A DNA stretch of 64,000 nt from Qipengyuania gaetbuli (GTDB taxonomy: Bacteria; Pseudomonadota; Alphaproteobacteria; Sphingomonadales; Sphingomonadaceae). The translations under genes and the position numbers were made by a program. The notes below the pieces were generated by a model, which was not told the DNA's origin, ran no database searches, and saw only the letters and a list, made by a program, of their open reading frames with translations. The stretch lies in contig NZ_WTYF01000004.1 of NCBI RefSeq assembly GCF_009827315.1, positions 1,488,001 through 1,552,000 of the forward strand, written 5' to 3'. Each line of letters begins with the position of its first letter. Within the stretch, counting starts at the first letter, position 1. Positions 18,884 to 28,540 of this stretch are shown here, piece by piece.

Positions 18884-19264
18884 ATGTACAGTCACATGAT
18901 GGTCGGTTCGAACGACATCGACCGGTCGAAGAAGTTCTACGATGCGACCTTCAAGGCCATCGGCGGCCGCGAAGGCATCGTCGATGAAAAGGGTCGCCTG
19001 ATCTACCTCCACAATGGCGGCGCGTTCCTCGTCACCAAGCCGATCGACGGCGAACCGGCCACGGCCGGTAACGGCTGCACCGTCGGCATCGGCATGACCC
19101 CCGAACAGGCCGATGCCTGGCACGCGGCCGGCGTCGCAGCAGGCGGCACCGCGATCGAAGACCCGCCGGGCGTTCGCGGCGAAGGCACACCCAATGCCAT
19201 GTATCTCGCCTACCTGCGCGATCCCGACGGCAACAAGCTGTGCGCGTTGCACCGCATGGGTTGA
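18884..19264 (+). CDS. VOC (glyoxalase/bleomycin resistance) family protein, copy 1
   Basis: A 126-residue vicinal-oxygen-chelate protein with the pattern HMMVGSNDIDRSKKFYDATF and the C-terminal MYLAYLRDPDGNKLCALH. Members bind metal and act on glyoxal adducts, among many other substrates. The start ATG follows AAGGGAGAGA. It is followed 10 bp later by a closely related gene, so the pair arose by tandem duplication. Position inside the formaldehyde operon suggests a role in aldehyde or glutathione-adduct handling; this is inference. Confidence 0.88.
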   Translation: MYSHMMVGSNDIDRSKKFYDATFKAIGGREGIVDEKGRLIYLHNGGAFLVTKPIDGEPATAGNGCTVGIGMTPEQADAWHAAGVAAGGTAIEDPPGVRGEGTPNAMYLAYLRDPDGNKLCALHRMG

Positions 19265-19274
19265 GCGGGCTTCG

Positions 19275-19652
19275 GTGTTCAATCACCTGACCATCGGCGC
19301 GAGCGACATCGAGCGCTCGCGCCGTTTCTATGATGCGACCTTCGCCGCAATCGGCGGCCCTGCGGCGCAGGACGATCCCAAGGGCCGGCTGGTCTATCGC
19401 CATGACGGCGGCGTGCTGGTCGTCGGCAAGCCGATCAACGGCGAGCCGCCTACGGTGGCGAATGGCAATACCATCGGCTTCAGGGTCGCCAGCTCGCAAA
19501 TGGTGGACGCCTGGCACGAAGCCGGATGCGCCAATGGCGGCATGACGGTCGAGGACCCGCCGGGGCCCCGCTCCAGCCCCTTTGGCGAGATGTATCTTGC
19601 CTACCTGCGCGATCCAGACGGGCACAAGCTGTGCGGGGTATGCTGGCTGTGA
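19275..19652 (+). CDS. VOC family protein, copy 2 (tandem paralogue)
   Basis: A 125-residue paralogue of the preceding gene, sharing the S-x-IERSRRFYDATFAAIGG start, the GKPINGEPPTV middle and the MYLAYLRDPDGHKLCGV end. By eye roughly half the residues match. The start is a GTG at 19275, ten bases after the previous stop. Its stop TGA overlaps the ATG of the next gene. The C-terminus gains a second Cys (CGVCWL) not present in copy 1. Confidence 0.86.
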   Translation: MFNHLTIGASDIERSRRFYDATFAAIGGPAAQDDPKGRLVYRHDGGVLVVGKPINGEPPTVANGNTIGFRVASSQMVDAWHEAGCANGGMTVEDPPGPRSSPFGEMYLAYLRDPDGHKLCGVCWL

Positions 19653-20155
19653 TGCGCGGCGAAGAAGGCCTGCGTACAGACCTCGCGGCGCTCGCAATCC
19701 CCTTCGCCGAGCACGAGCACGAAGCGGTCTTTACCGTCGAGCAGAGCCGCCATGTCGATGCCGGGATACCCGGCGCGCATACCAAGAACCTGTTCCTTAA
19801 AGACGCCAAGGGGGTCTTCTGGCTGGTCACCGTGCCGGCCGAGGCGCGCGTCGACCTGAAGGCCCTGCCCGGTGCCATCGGCTGCAAGCGGGTGAGCTTC
19901 GGCAAGGCGGACGACATGGAGCGGTTGATCGGCATTGCGCCCGGCTCCGTCACCCCGCTCGCCATGATCAATGCAGAACCGGGCAGCGTGACCTGCGTGA
20001 TCGAGGCCGGTCTTGCTGCCGCATCCCGCATAAACGTCCACCCGCTTCGCAACACCGCGACGCTGGGGCTGTCCGGCGCTGACGTCTTGCGGCTGATCGG
20101 ACATTGGGGCCATGCGCCGCGCGTCGCCGAAATCCCGGTGCAGGAGTCCGCATGA
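19652..20155 (+). CDS. YbaK/ProX-type aminoacyl-tRNA deacylase
   Basis: This 167-residue protein has the YbaK/prolyl-tRNA synthetase-associated fold: HEAVFTVEQSRHVDAGIPGAHTKNLFLKD, then CKRVSFGKADDMERLIGIAPGSVTPLAM. Members hydrolyse mischarged tRNAs such as Ala-tRNA(Pro). The ATG at 19652 overlaps the preceding stop (ATGA); an ATG at 19640 is also in frame. Its link to formaldehyde genes is positional; its stop overlaps the fghA start. Confidence 0.87.
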   Translation: MRGEEGLRTDLAALAIPFAEHEHEAVFTVEQSRHVDAGIPGAHTKNLFLKDAKGVFWLVTVPAEARVDLKALPGAIGCKRVSFGKADDMERLIGIAPGSVTPLAMINAEPGSVTCVIEAGLAAASRINVHPLRNTATLGLSGADVLRLIGHWGHAPRVAEIPVQESA

Positions 20156-20991
20156 CGCTCGAATATTTATCGCAGAACCGGGCCTTCGACGGCGACCAGT
20201 TCGTCCTCTCGCACCATTCCGACGCTACGGGGACGGAAATGACCTTCTCGGTCTATGTCCCGCCGCACCTGCCCGGCGTGAAGCTGCCGGTGCTGTGGTA
20301 TCTTTCCGGCCTGACCTGCACCCACGCGAACGTGACCGAAAAGGGCGAGTATCGCCGTGCGTGTGCCGAACACGGCATCGTCTTCGTGGCCCCGGACACC
20401 TCTCCGCGTGGAGAGGACGTGCCCGATGCGCCGGACGAATACGACTTCGGCAAGGGCGCAGGCTTCTATGTCGATGCGACGCAAGACCCTTGGAGCCGCC
20501 ATTACCGGATGCGCAGCTATCTCGAGATCGAGCTGCCACAGGTGGTCGCGAGCGAATTCCCTGTCGACCTGTCGCGCCAGGCGATTACCGGCCACTCGAT
20601 GGGCGGGCACGGCGCGCTCACCATCGGCTTGCGCGATCCGGCGCGGTTCCGCTCCATCAGCGCCTTCAGCCCGATCGTTTCGCCCAGCCGTGTGCCGTGG
20701 GGCGAGAAGGCGCTGTCACGCTATCTGGGCGACGACCGCGACGCATGGCGCGCCTATGACGCGGTCGCGCTGATCGAGGACGGCGCGCGGCACGACCATA
20801 TCCTGGTGGACCAGGGCACGGCGGACCAGTTCCTCGAGGAACAGCTGAAGACGGGCGCGCTTTCGCTCGCCTGCGCCAAGGCCGGCATGTCGCCGGAGAT
20901 CAGGATGCAGGAGGGCTACGACCACTCCTACTACTTCATCTCCAGCTTCATGGCCGACCACATCGCCTGGCACGCGGCGCGGCTGGGCTGA
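20152..20991 (+). CDS. fghA: S-formylglutathione hydrolase
   Basis: FghA hydrolyses S-formylglutathione to formate and glutathione, the step after FrmA. The 279-residue alpha/beta hydrolase (esterase D family) carries the nucleophile Ser149 in GHSMGGHGA, the oxyanion-region LSGLTCTHANV, and the late Asp/His (VDQGTADQFL and YDHSYYF). The ATG at 20152 overlaps the deacylase stop by 4 bp. It ends the six-gene operon. Confidence 0.96.
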   Translation: MTLEYLSQNRAFDGDQFVLSHHSDATGTEMTFSVYVPPHLPGVKLPVLWYLSGLTCTHANVTEKGEYRRACAEHGIVFVAPDTSPRGEDVPDAPDEYDFGKGAGFYVDATQDPWSRHYRMRSYLEIELPQVVASEFPVDLSRQAITGHSMGGHGALTIGLRDPARFRSISAFSPIVSPSRVPWGEKALSRYLGDDRDAWRAYDAVALIEDGARHDHILVDQGTADQFLEEQLKTGALSLACAKAGMSPEIRMQEGYDHSYYFISSFMADHIAWHAARLG

Positions 20992-20997
20992 GCCCTC

Positions 20998-22386
20998 CTA
21001 GAAGGAATATTTCGCCGACAGCTGCAGTTTCTGCAGATTGCCCGAGGTGCCGTTTTCGAGCGTTCTTTTGGCGTACATGTACTCCAGCCCGATATCGACC
21101 GGCCGCACGGGCGAGTAGATGATGTTGGCGAACACGTTCCAGCTCTCGTCGGTCACCGCGCCGGTGGTCAGCAGGACCGGGTTGTCGGCCTTGAAATAGG
21201 ACCCCGCCACGCTGGAGCGCAGCTTGTCCGACCACAGGTGGCGGTAGGCGGCAAAGCCCGAATAGGTGAAGATCGGGTCGAGGTCGCCATCGAGGTCGAG
21301 CGCGGCATCGTTGACGATGTTGAGCCCGATGTAGCGACCCAGGCCGTCGCCGACCGTGCCCATGAAGCGCAGATCGTCCCGCTCGCCCAAAGCCAGCTTG
21401 CCCGACACGCTGAGGCCGTAGCCGATCGCGCTGTCGCCGTCGGAGCCGAGGTCGTCGTCGGAAATGCGCAAATTGCGCAGGATGCCGGCGGCGGTCACGC
21501 TGCCCCAGTCGCCCGAGAAGTTATAGCGCGCCACGAAATCGGGAAGCGTGTCGTCCCCGCCCAGCACGCGCCCGCCCGCCGGCGTGGTCACGGTCGTCTC
21601 GGGCTGTTCGGCAGCGAGCATTAGGCCGCCGCTGGTGTAGCGGATCATCGGCTGGCGCACGAAGACCGTGCCCGGCGTCGTGCCGATGAAGTCGAGGCTG
21701 TCCGGCAGCGCGCCCACGTTCTGGAAGGTCGACCAGGCCTGGCCGAACAGCCAGTTGTCGTAAGTGATGAAGGCCTGCCGCAGGCGCGGTTCGTAGCTGT
21801 TCGAAATCCGCTCGTCCCCGCCCGGCGTGACCATGAAGTCGAGCTCGATCTGCGAATTGAGCGTGTGTTCCGCGCCGACGTCGGTCGCGGTCTTGAAGAT
21901 CAGGCGCGACTGGCGGGCGTTGTAATCGGTGTCCCAGCCGGACCCGTCCCCGCCCACGGGGATCGCCCCGGGAATGAGGAAATCGCGCACGATATTGCCG
22001 CTGTCTACCTGCCCGCCGCTGGTGCGCTGCGAGATCGCGTCGAACTTGACGTAGCCGGCATAGGAAATGGTCGTGTTGCCCACACGGAAGCCCTTGTCTT
22101 CCTGCTTCTTGGGCTCGTCGATCTGGGCGGCGAGTTCGGCCTGGCGCGCCTGCAGCGCCTTCGTTTCGGCCAGCGCCTGCTGCGTGGCGGCGACAGCTTC
22201 GGCCTGCTGGCTTTCCATCTGCCCCTTTTGCGCATCGAGCCGTTCGACCAGTTGCATCACCAGCGCTTCCAGCCGGTCGAGCCGCTGCTCTACATCCGCA
22301 TCCTGCGCCGCTGCCGGTGCAGCTGCCATGCACGTACCCGCCAGCAGGCCTGCACGCAGTACGGTCCTCATTCCCCTCATCGCCAT
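20998..22386 (-). CDS. DcaP-like trimeric outer-membrane porin
   Basis: A signal peptide (about 25 residues) precedes a coiled coil (about residues 30-95, with VEQRLDRLEALVMQLVERL) and then a beta-barrel ending in an aromatic residue (LSAKYSF). The barrel contains the DcaP-type GYVKFDA start and RQSRLIF. Related porins take up carboxylates and other anions. The ATG at 22386 has GGGAGG 5 bp before it; an alternative start at 22416 lacks it. It is divergent from acs across 140 bp, so it may be co-regulated with acetate use. Confidence 0.85.
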   Translation of the reverse strand: MAMRGMRTVLRAGLLAGTCMAAAPAAAQDADVEQRLDRLEALVMQLVERLDAQKGQMESQQAEAVAATQQALAETKALQARQAELAAQIDEPKKQEDKGFRVGNTTISYAGYVKFDAISQRTSGGQVDSGNIVRDFLIPGAIPVGGDGSGWDTDYNARQSRLIFKTATDVGAEHTLNSQIELDFMVTPGGDERISNSYEPRLRQAFITYDNWLFGQAWSTFQNVGALPDSLDFIGTTPGTVFVRQPMIRYTSGGLMLAAEQPETTVTTPAGGRVLGGDDTLPDFVARYNFSGDWGSVTAAGILRNLRISDDDLGSDGDSAIGYGLSVSGKLALGERDDLRFMGTVGDGLGRYIGLNIVNDAALDLDGDLDPIFTYSGFAAYRHLWSDKLRSSVAGSYFKADNPVLLTTGAVTDESWNVFANIIYSPVRPVDIGLEYMYAKRTLENGTSGNLQKLQLSAKYSF

Positions 22387-22455
22387 CGCAGCCTCCCTCG
22401 CTGTCATTTCAGGCAAGTATGGGCTGCAAGACGCCGCGAAGGGTATGAGCGGATG

Positions 22456-22466
22456 GTCGTAAGACC
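22456..22466 (+). promoter_or_regulatory. Candidate acetate-locus operator upstream of acs (GWCNTWAGWCY)
   Basis: The sequence GTCGTAAGACC lies 61 bp before the acs start, inside the larger dyad GGTC-GTAA-GACC. Matching 11-base sites occur upstream of the DUF4212-symporter genes and upstream of the DUF294 gene. It is a candidate binding site for the LuxR-type regulator encoded next to acs. This is inference from three aligned sites. Confidence 0.4.
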
Positions 22467-22526
22467 TTCGTCTGAAAGCGCGAGGGGGCCTTGTGCTGCT
22501 ATCACGAAGGTGAAGGGAGACGACCC

Positions 22527-24461
<1,935 letters not shown>

Positions 24462-24466
24462 CAGGC

Positions 24467-25102
24467 ATGGCACAGCGCATCATCATCGCCGACGACCACC
24501 CGCTCTTCCGCACGGCGCTGGGCCACGCAGTGGGCCGGGTGTGGCCCGAGGCCGAAATCGTCGAGACCTCGTCGGCCAAGGGTGCGCGCGAGGCGGTGGA
24601 GACGGGGGCCGAAGCCCTGTTGCTCGACCTCCATATGGAAGATTCGAACGGGCTGTCGGCGCTGATGGACTTCCGCCAGGATTTCCCGGCACTGCCGGTC
24701 GTGATCGTTTCGGCGAGCGAGGAAACGCGGGTCTATGCCGCCGCCAGCCAGCTGGGCGCTGCCGCTTTCATTCCCAAGTCCGCCAGCCTCGAGACCATGC
24801 GCGAGGCGCTGGCCCGCGTGCGCGAGGGCGAGAACTGGTTTCCCGAAACCGGCAGCGGACCGGACAAAGATTTGGCGAAGATCGCCAGCCTCACTCCCGC
24901 GCAGCGCCGCATCCTCGGCCAGCTGAGCGAAGGCCTGCTGAACAAGCAGATCGCCTATGAACTCGATATCAGCGAAGCGACCGTGAAGGCGCATATCACT
25001 GCGATCTTCCGCAAGCTGGGCGTGGTCAACCGCACGCAGGCCGTGCTGCTGGCGGGCAAGCTCGATGTCGATCAGGCGGAGGCGGACCCCGCGGCCGGCT
25101 GA
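24467..25102 (+). CDS. crbR: LuxR-family response regulator, CrbR/ErdR-like
   Basis: A receiver domain (residues 1-120) with the acidic pocket ADDH, phospho-acceptor Asp54 (LLLDLHMED), the conserved Ser/Thr (IVSAS) and Lys (IPKSAS) is joined to a LuxR-type helix-turn-helix (about residues 140-200, LTPAQRRILGQLSEGLLNKQIA). It sits 5 bp after acs, so transcription with acs is likely. The adjacent convergent SLC5-kinase gene is the natural partner. In Vibrio and Pseudomonas such pairs activate acs. The 3' end overlaps that kinase gene by 31 bp tail to tail. Confidence 0.9.
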   Translation: MAQRIIIADDHPLFRTALGHAVGRVWPEAEIVETSSAKGAREAVETGAEALLLDLHMEDSNGLSALMDFRQDFPALPVVIVSASEETRVYAAASQLGAAAFIPKSASLETMREALARVREGENWFPETGSGPDKDLAKIASLTPAQRRILGQLSEGLLNKQIAYELDISEATVKAHITAIFRKLGVVNRTQAVLLAGKLDVDQAEADPAAG

Positions 25103-28100
25103 TCGCCGCCGGTTCCCCGCGCCACGCAATCCGAAATCAGTGCGCGCAGGGCTGCGGGAGACGACGGCTTGAGCAGTCGCTGGGCACCCATGCGCGCTGC
25201 CGCCCGCTCGGTTTCCTCGCCCGCCTCCGCGGTCAGCAGGATGGCCGGTGGCCGCTTGCCCCAGGCTGCGCACAGCGCCTCGTAGACACCGTCGCCGCGC
25301 TCGTCCTCGTCGAGGCGGAAGTCCATTATGGCGACGTCGGGCGGCGTTCCGGCCACCTCCAACGCCTGCGACAGGCCATGCGCACAGGTCACGGCGAGGC
25401 CCCATTTGCCCAGCAACGCCGCCGTGGCGCTGAGCGCGGCGGGATCATTGTCGACCACCAGTATCCGCGCGCCCGCCAGCGAGGATGCCGCACGCCTCCG
25501 CTCCGCCTGCACCCGCGCGCCCCAGCGCAGCACCGGCAGGCGCACCGCGAACCGGCTGCCGCGCCCGACGACTGAGCGCGTCTGCACCTCCACTCCGAGC
25601 AGGGCGGTGATGCGCCTGACGATGGCAAGGCCGAGGCCGAGGCCTTCGCGGTCCTGCGTCCTGCCGCGCTGGAATTCGCCGAACATCCGCTCGATATCCT
25701 CGTCCGCGATACCTGCGCCGGTGTCGTAGACGCACAGGTCCACGTCGCCTCCCGCACGCCGCACGCCGAGCAGCACGCCGCCCTTGTCGGTATAGCGGAT
25801 GGCATTGCTGAGGAGGTTGCGCACCACGCTGCCGAGCAGGGCGCGGTCGGTGTCGATCCACACGCTGGTGGGCACGCGTTTCAGCGCCAGCCCCTTGCTT
25901 TCCGCCTGCACCGAAAACTCGCGCATCATCTCGTCGAATATCTCGTCGAGCGCGACCGGTTCGGGGCGCGGTTCGATACCGCCGCCATCGAGCTTGGAGA
26001 TATCGAGCAGCGTGCGGATCAGCCGGTCGGCCGAGGTAATCGACCCGTCGAGATCGCGCACCAGCCGTTCGAGCTGGTCGCGCCCGCGCACTTCCTCGCC
26101 CAGCGCGGAGGCAAACAGGCGCGCCGCATTGAGCGGCTGGATCAGATCGTGGCTGGCAGCGGCAAGGAACCGCGTCTTCGACCGGGTAGCCGCTTCGAGC
26201 GCGTTGTTCGCCTCGCTCAGCTGCTGCGTGCGTTCTGCGACCTTCTGTTCGAGCGCCTGTTCCGCCCGCCGGTCCGCGGTCACGTCGCTGTAGCTGGTGA
26301 CGTAGCCGCCGCCCGGCGCGGGGTTGCCGACGATGCGCATGATCCGCCCGTCGTGCTGCTCGCGCTCCATGCGGTGGGTACGCCCGGCGCGCATGTGTTC
26401 GAGCCGGCGGGCGACCTGTTCCTCGATCTCGGCATGCGGCACGCCGCCCTGGCGCAGGTTGAAACGGATGAGATCGGCGATCGGCGTGCCCACGCTGGCA
26501 AGCTCGTCGGGCAGCGCGAACATTTCCTGGTAGCGGCTGTTCCACGCCACGAGGTTCATGTCGCTGTCCACCAGCGCCACGCCCTGGTCGATGTTCTCGA
26601 TGGCCAGTTGCAGCAGGTCGCCGCTGAAGGTCAGGCGGCGGCTGGTCTCGTCGAACATGGCCACGACCTGTTCGAGCGGGACGGCATCGCCCTGCGCCCA
26701 GCTGGCGGTGAGCATCCGCGCGGACGATGTGCCGACCACGCCCGCGATCAGCCGTTCCGCCATGGCAAGCGCCTGCTCGTCGGCCGGATCGCTGTCGCGG
26801 TAGCCTGCGCCCAGCGCCTCTGCCGCGCGCCGCTGGCCGATGAACTGGGCCAGCAGGAGGCGGATGTCGGCAACGCGCTTGGCAGTGACGAACCCGGGCC
26901 GTGCGCCGGGCGGTGCGGTACCGACGAAAGCCGCCGCCTGCGCGGCATCGACCAGCGTCTCGCGCCCGAAGGCAGAGCCAGCCCAGTAGGCCGCGACATT
27001 GAAACCGAGGCTCAGCAGCACGCCCGACACCAGCGTATCGGGATGGATGGCGAAGACCGGTGGCTGGTTCGTCGCCGCGGGCAGGATCAGCAGCACCGCC
27101 CAGCAGGCGAACCCGGCCAGCAGGCCGCTGGTCATGCCGGTCTTGTTGCCGTGGCGCGTCATCATGCCGAGCACGAGGCCGGGCGCGAACTGCGCCATGG
27201 CGGCAAAGGCCAGCGTGCCGAGACCGGCCAGTTCTGCCGCCGCGCCGAAGCCGAGATAGAACAGATAGGCGAAGAACAGCAGGCCGCCGATGACGAGGCG
27301 GCGCACCATCAGCAGGCGCAGCGCGAGCCGGGTGCGATCGCCCCCGCCACGCAATTCGCGCCGGAACACCACTGGCAGTACGAGGTCGTTGGTGATCATC
27401 GTCGAAAGCGCCACGCTGGCGACCACGATCATGCCGGTCGATGCCGCGAACCCGCCGATAAAGACGAGCAGGGCCAGCAACTCGCTGCCCGAGGAAAGCG
27501 GCAGGGCCATCACGATCATGTCGCCCGGCGTCTTCGCCGGAAGCGCGGACAAGCCTGCCAGCACGATCGGCACGATGACCAGCGAGGTGACCGCCAGATA
27601 GGCCGGGAAGACCCAGCGCATCGCCGCGCTGGCGCGGTCGGTCTGGGCTTCGACGAAGGTCATGTGGAACTGGCGCGGCAGGCACAGCGCGGCACAGGCC
27701 GCAATCAGGGTGAGTACGGCAAAGCGCGCATCGAACTGCTGCGCGGAGAAGGGCGAGACCGCTGCTCCCGCACCGCCAGGCTGCCCCGCAAGCAGCACCA
27801 TCGCGAATGCCGCCAGCGCCAGCAGCGCGAACAGCTTCACTGCCGATTCCACCGCGATGGTGAGGACCAGCCCGGCATTGTCGCCGGCGCGGTCGGCCCT
27901 GCGCGAACCGAACAGGATCGCGAACAGCGCCATGCTGCCTGCGACCAGCAGGACCAGCTCGTCGGGCGAGACGCTCGCCTCCAGCTCGGGATCGAGCGCC
28001 AGCAGCGACGTGCCGACCGATTGCAGCTGCAGCGCCATGTAGGGGAGCGAGCCGACTGTCGCGAAGATCGTCACCAGCGCGGCGACCAGTGCGCTCTTGC

Positions 28101-28434
28101 CGTAGCGTGCCGACAGGAAGTCGGCGATCGAGGTGGAATGCTGGGCCTTGGCCTGCGCGAGGATGCGCCGCACAAGCGGATAGCCGAGCGAGAAGACCAG
28201 CACCGGGCCGAGGTAAATCGGCAGGTAATGCCAGCCGGAACTTGCGGCCGAACCGACCCCGCCGAAGAAGGTCCAGCTGGTGCAATAGACCGCCAGGCTG
28301 AGGCCGTAGATCCAGTCGCGCCGGCGGGCGGACACCGTGCGGCCGGTCTCGGCCAGCCGGTCCTGCCGCGATGCCAGCCAGAACAGCAGTGCCAGGTATA
28401 GCGTCGCCGTAACGATCGCCGTGCCGAACAGCAT
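25072..28434 (-). CDS. crbS: SLC5-fused hybrid sensor histidine kinase, CrbS/MxtR-like
   Basis: This 1120-residue protein begins with a sodium/solute symporter domain (about 1-490, 12-13 membrane helices). A STAC-like helical region follows (about 500-600), then a PAS domain (about 610-730). The kinase has H762 in SHDLIQPLN, N-box NLLSNAIRY, DTGAGI and GLGLGLAIV. A C-terminal receiver carries Asp1038 in IMDFRLDE. Such proteins sense or follow acetate flux and drive a LuxR-type regulator of acs. It is downstream of the symporter genes and convergent with the regulator gene. Confidence 0.92.
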   Translation of the reverse strand: MLFGTAIVTATLYLALLFWLASRQDRLAETGRTVSARRRDWIYGLSLAVYCTSWTFFGGVGSAASSGWHYLPIYLGPVLVFSLGYPLVRRILAQAKAQHSTSIADFLSARYGKSALVAALVTIFATVGSLPYMALQLQSVGTSLLALDPELEASVSPDELVLLVAGSMALFAILFGSRRADRAGDNAGLVLTIAVESAVKLFALLALAAFAMVLLAGQPGGAGAAVSPFSAQQFDARFAVLTLIAACAALCLPRQFHMTFVEAQTDRASAAMRWVFPAYLAVTSLVIVPIVLAGLSALPAKTPGDMIVMALPLSSGSELLALLVFIGGFAASTGMIVVASVALSTMITNDLVLPVVFRRELRGGGDRTRLALRLLMVRRLVIGGLLFFAYLFYLGFGAAAELAGLGTLAFAAMAQFAPGLVLGMMTRHGNKTGMTSGLLAGFACWAVLLILPAATNQPPVFAIHPDTLVSGVLLSLGFNVAAYWAGSAFGRETLVDAAQAAAFVGTAPPGARPGFVTAKRVADIRLLLAQFIGQRRAAEALGAGYRDSDPADEQALAMAERLIAGVVGTSSARMLTASWAQGDAVPLEQVVAMFDETSRRLTFSGDLLQLAIENIDQGVALVDSDMNLVAWNSRYQEMFALPDELASVGTPIADLIRFNLRQGGVPHAEIEEQVARRLEHMRAGRTHRMEREQHDGRIMRIVGNPAPGGGYVTSYSDVTADRRAEQALEQKVAERTQQLSEANNALEAATRSKTRFLAAASHDLIQPLNAARLFASALGEEVRGRDQLERLVRDLDGSITSADRLIRTLLDISKLDGGGIEPRPEPVALDEIFDEMMREFSVQAESKGLALKRVPTSVWIDTDRALLGSVVRNLLSNAIRYTDKGGVLLGVRRAGGDVDLCVYDTGAGIADEDIERMFGEFQRGRTQDREGLGLGLAIVRRITALLGVEVQTRSVVGRGSRFAVRLPVLRWGARVQAERRRAASSLAGARILVVDNDPAALSATAALLGKWGLAVTCAHGLSQALEVAGTPPDVAIMDFRLDEDERGDGVYEALCAAWGKRPPAILLTAEAGEETERAAARMGAQRLLKPSSPAALRALISDCVARGTGGDQPAAGSASA

Positions 28435-28484
28435 GGACCTCTCCCTTCCCCCACATGCAGCCTATCGAAACTGCCGCATCATGC

Positions 28485-28516
28485 AAGAAAGGGCGGCGCC
28501 GCGCGGCACCGCCCTT
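28485..28516 (-). terminator. Intrinsic terminator between the symporter and sensor kinase genes
   Basis: On the minus strand AAGGGCGGTGCC (28516-28505) pairs with GGCGCCGCCCTT (28500-28489) with one wobble pair around a 4-base loop, then TTTCTTG. It lies in the 106 bp between the symporter stop and the kinase start, so the kinase may need its own promoter or depend on read-through. Confidence 0.75.
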
Positions 28517-28540
28517 CCTCTGCGACTGTCCCTGTGGGCG

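Noticed and set aside
26149..28401. Very long open frames antisense to real genes (for example 26149-28401 plus, 31393-34953 plus, 22404-24473 minus, 36642-38810 minus, 34688-36469 minus, 45551-48010 plus).
   Set aside because: They lie opposite well-supported genes and have no domain motifs; high GC lowers stop codons in the shadow frames.
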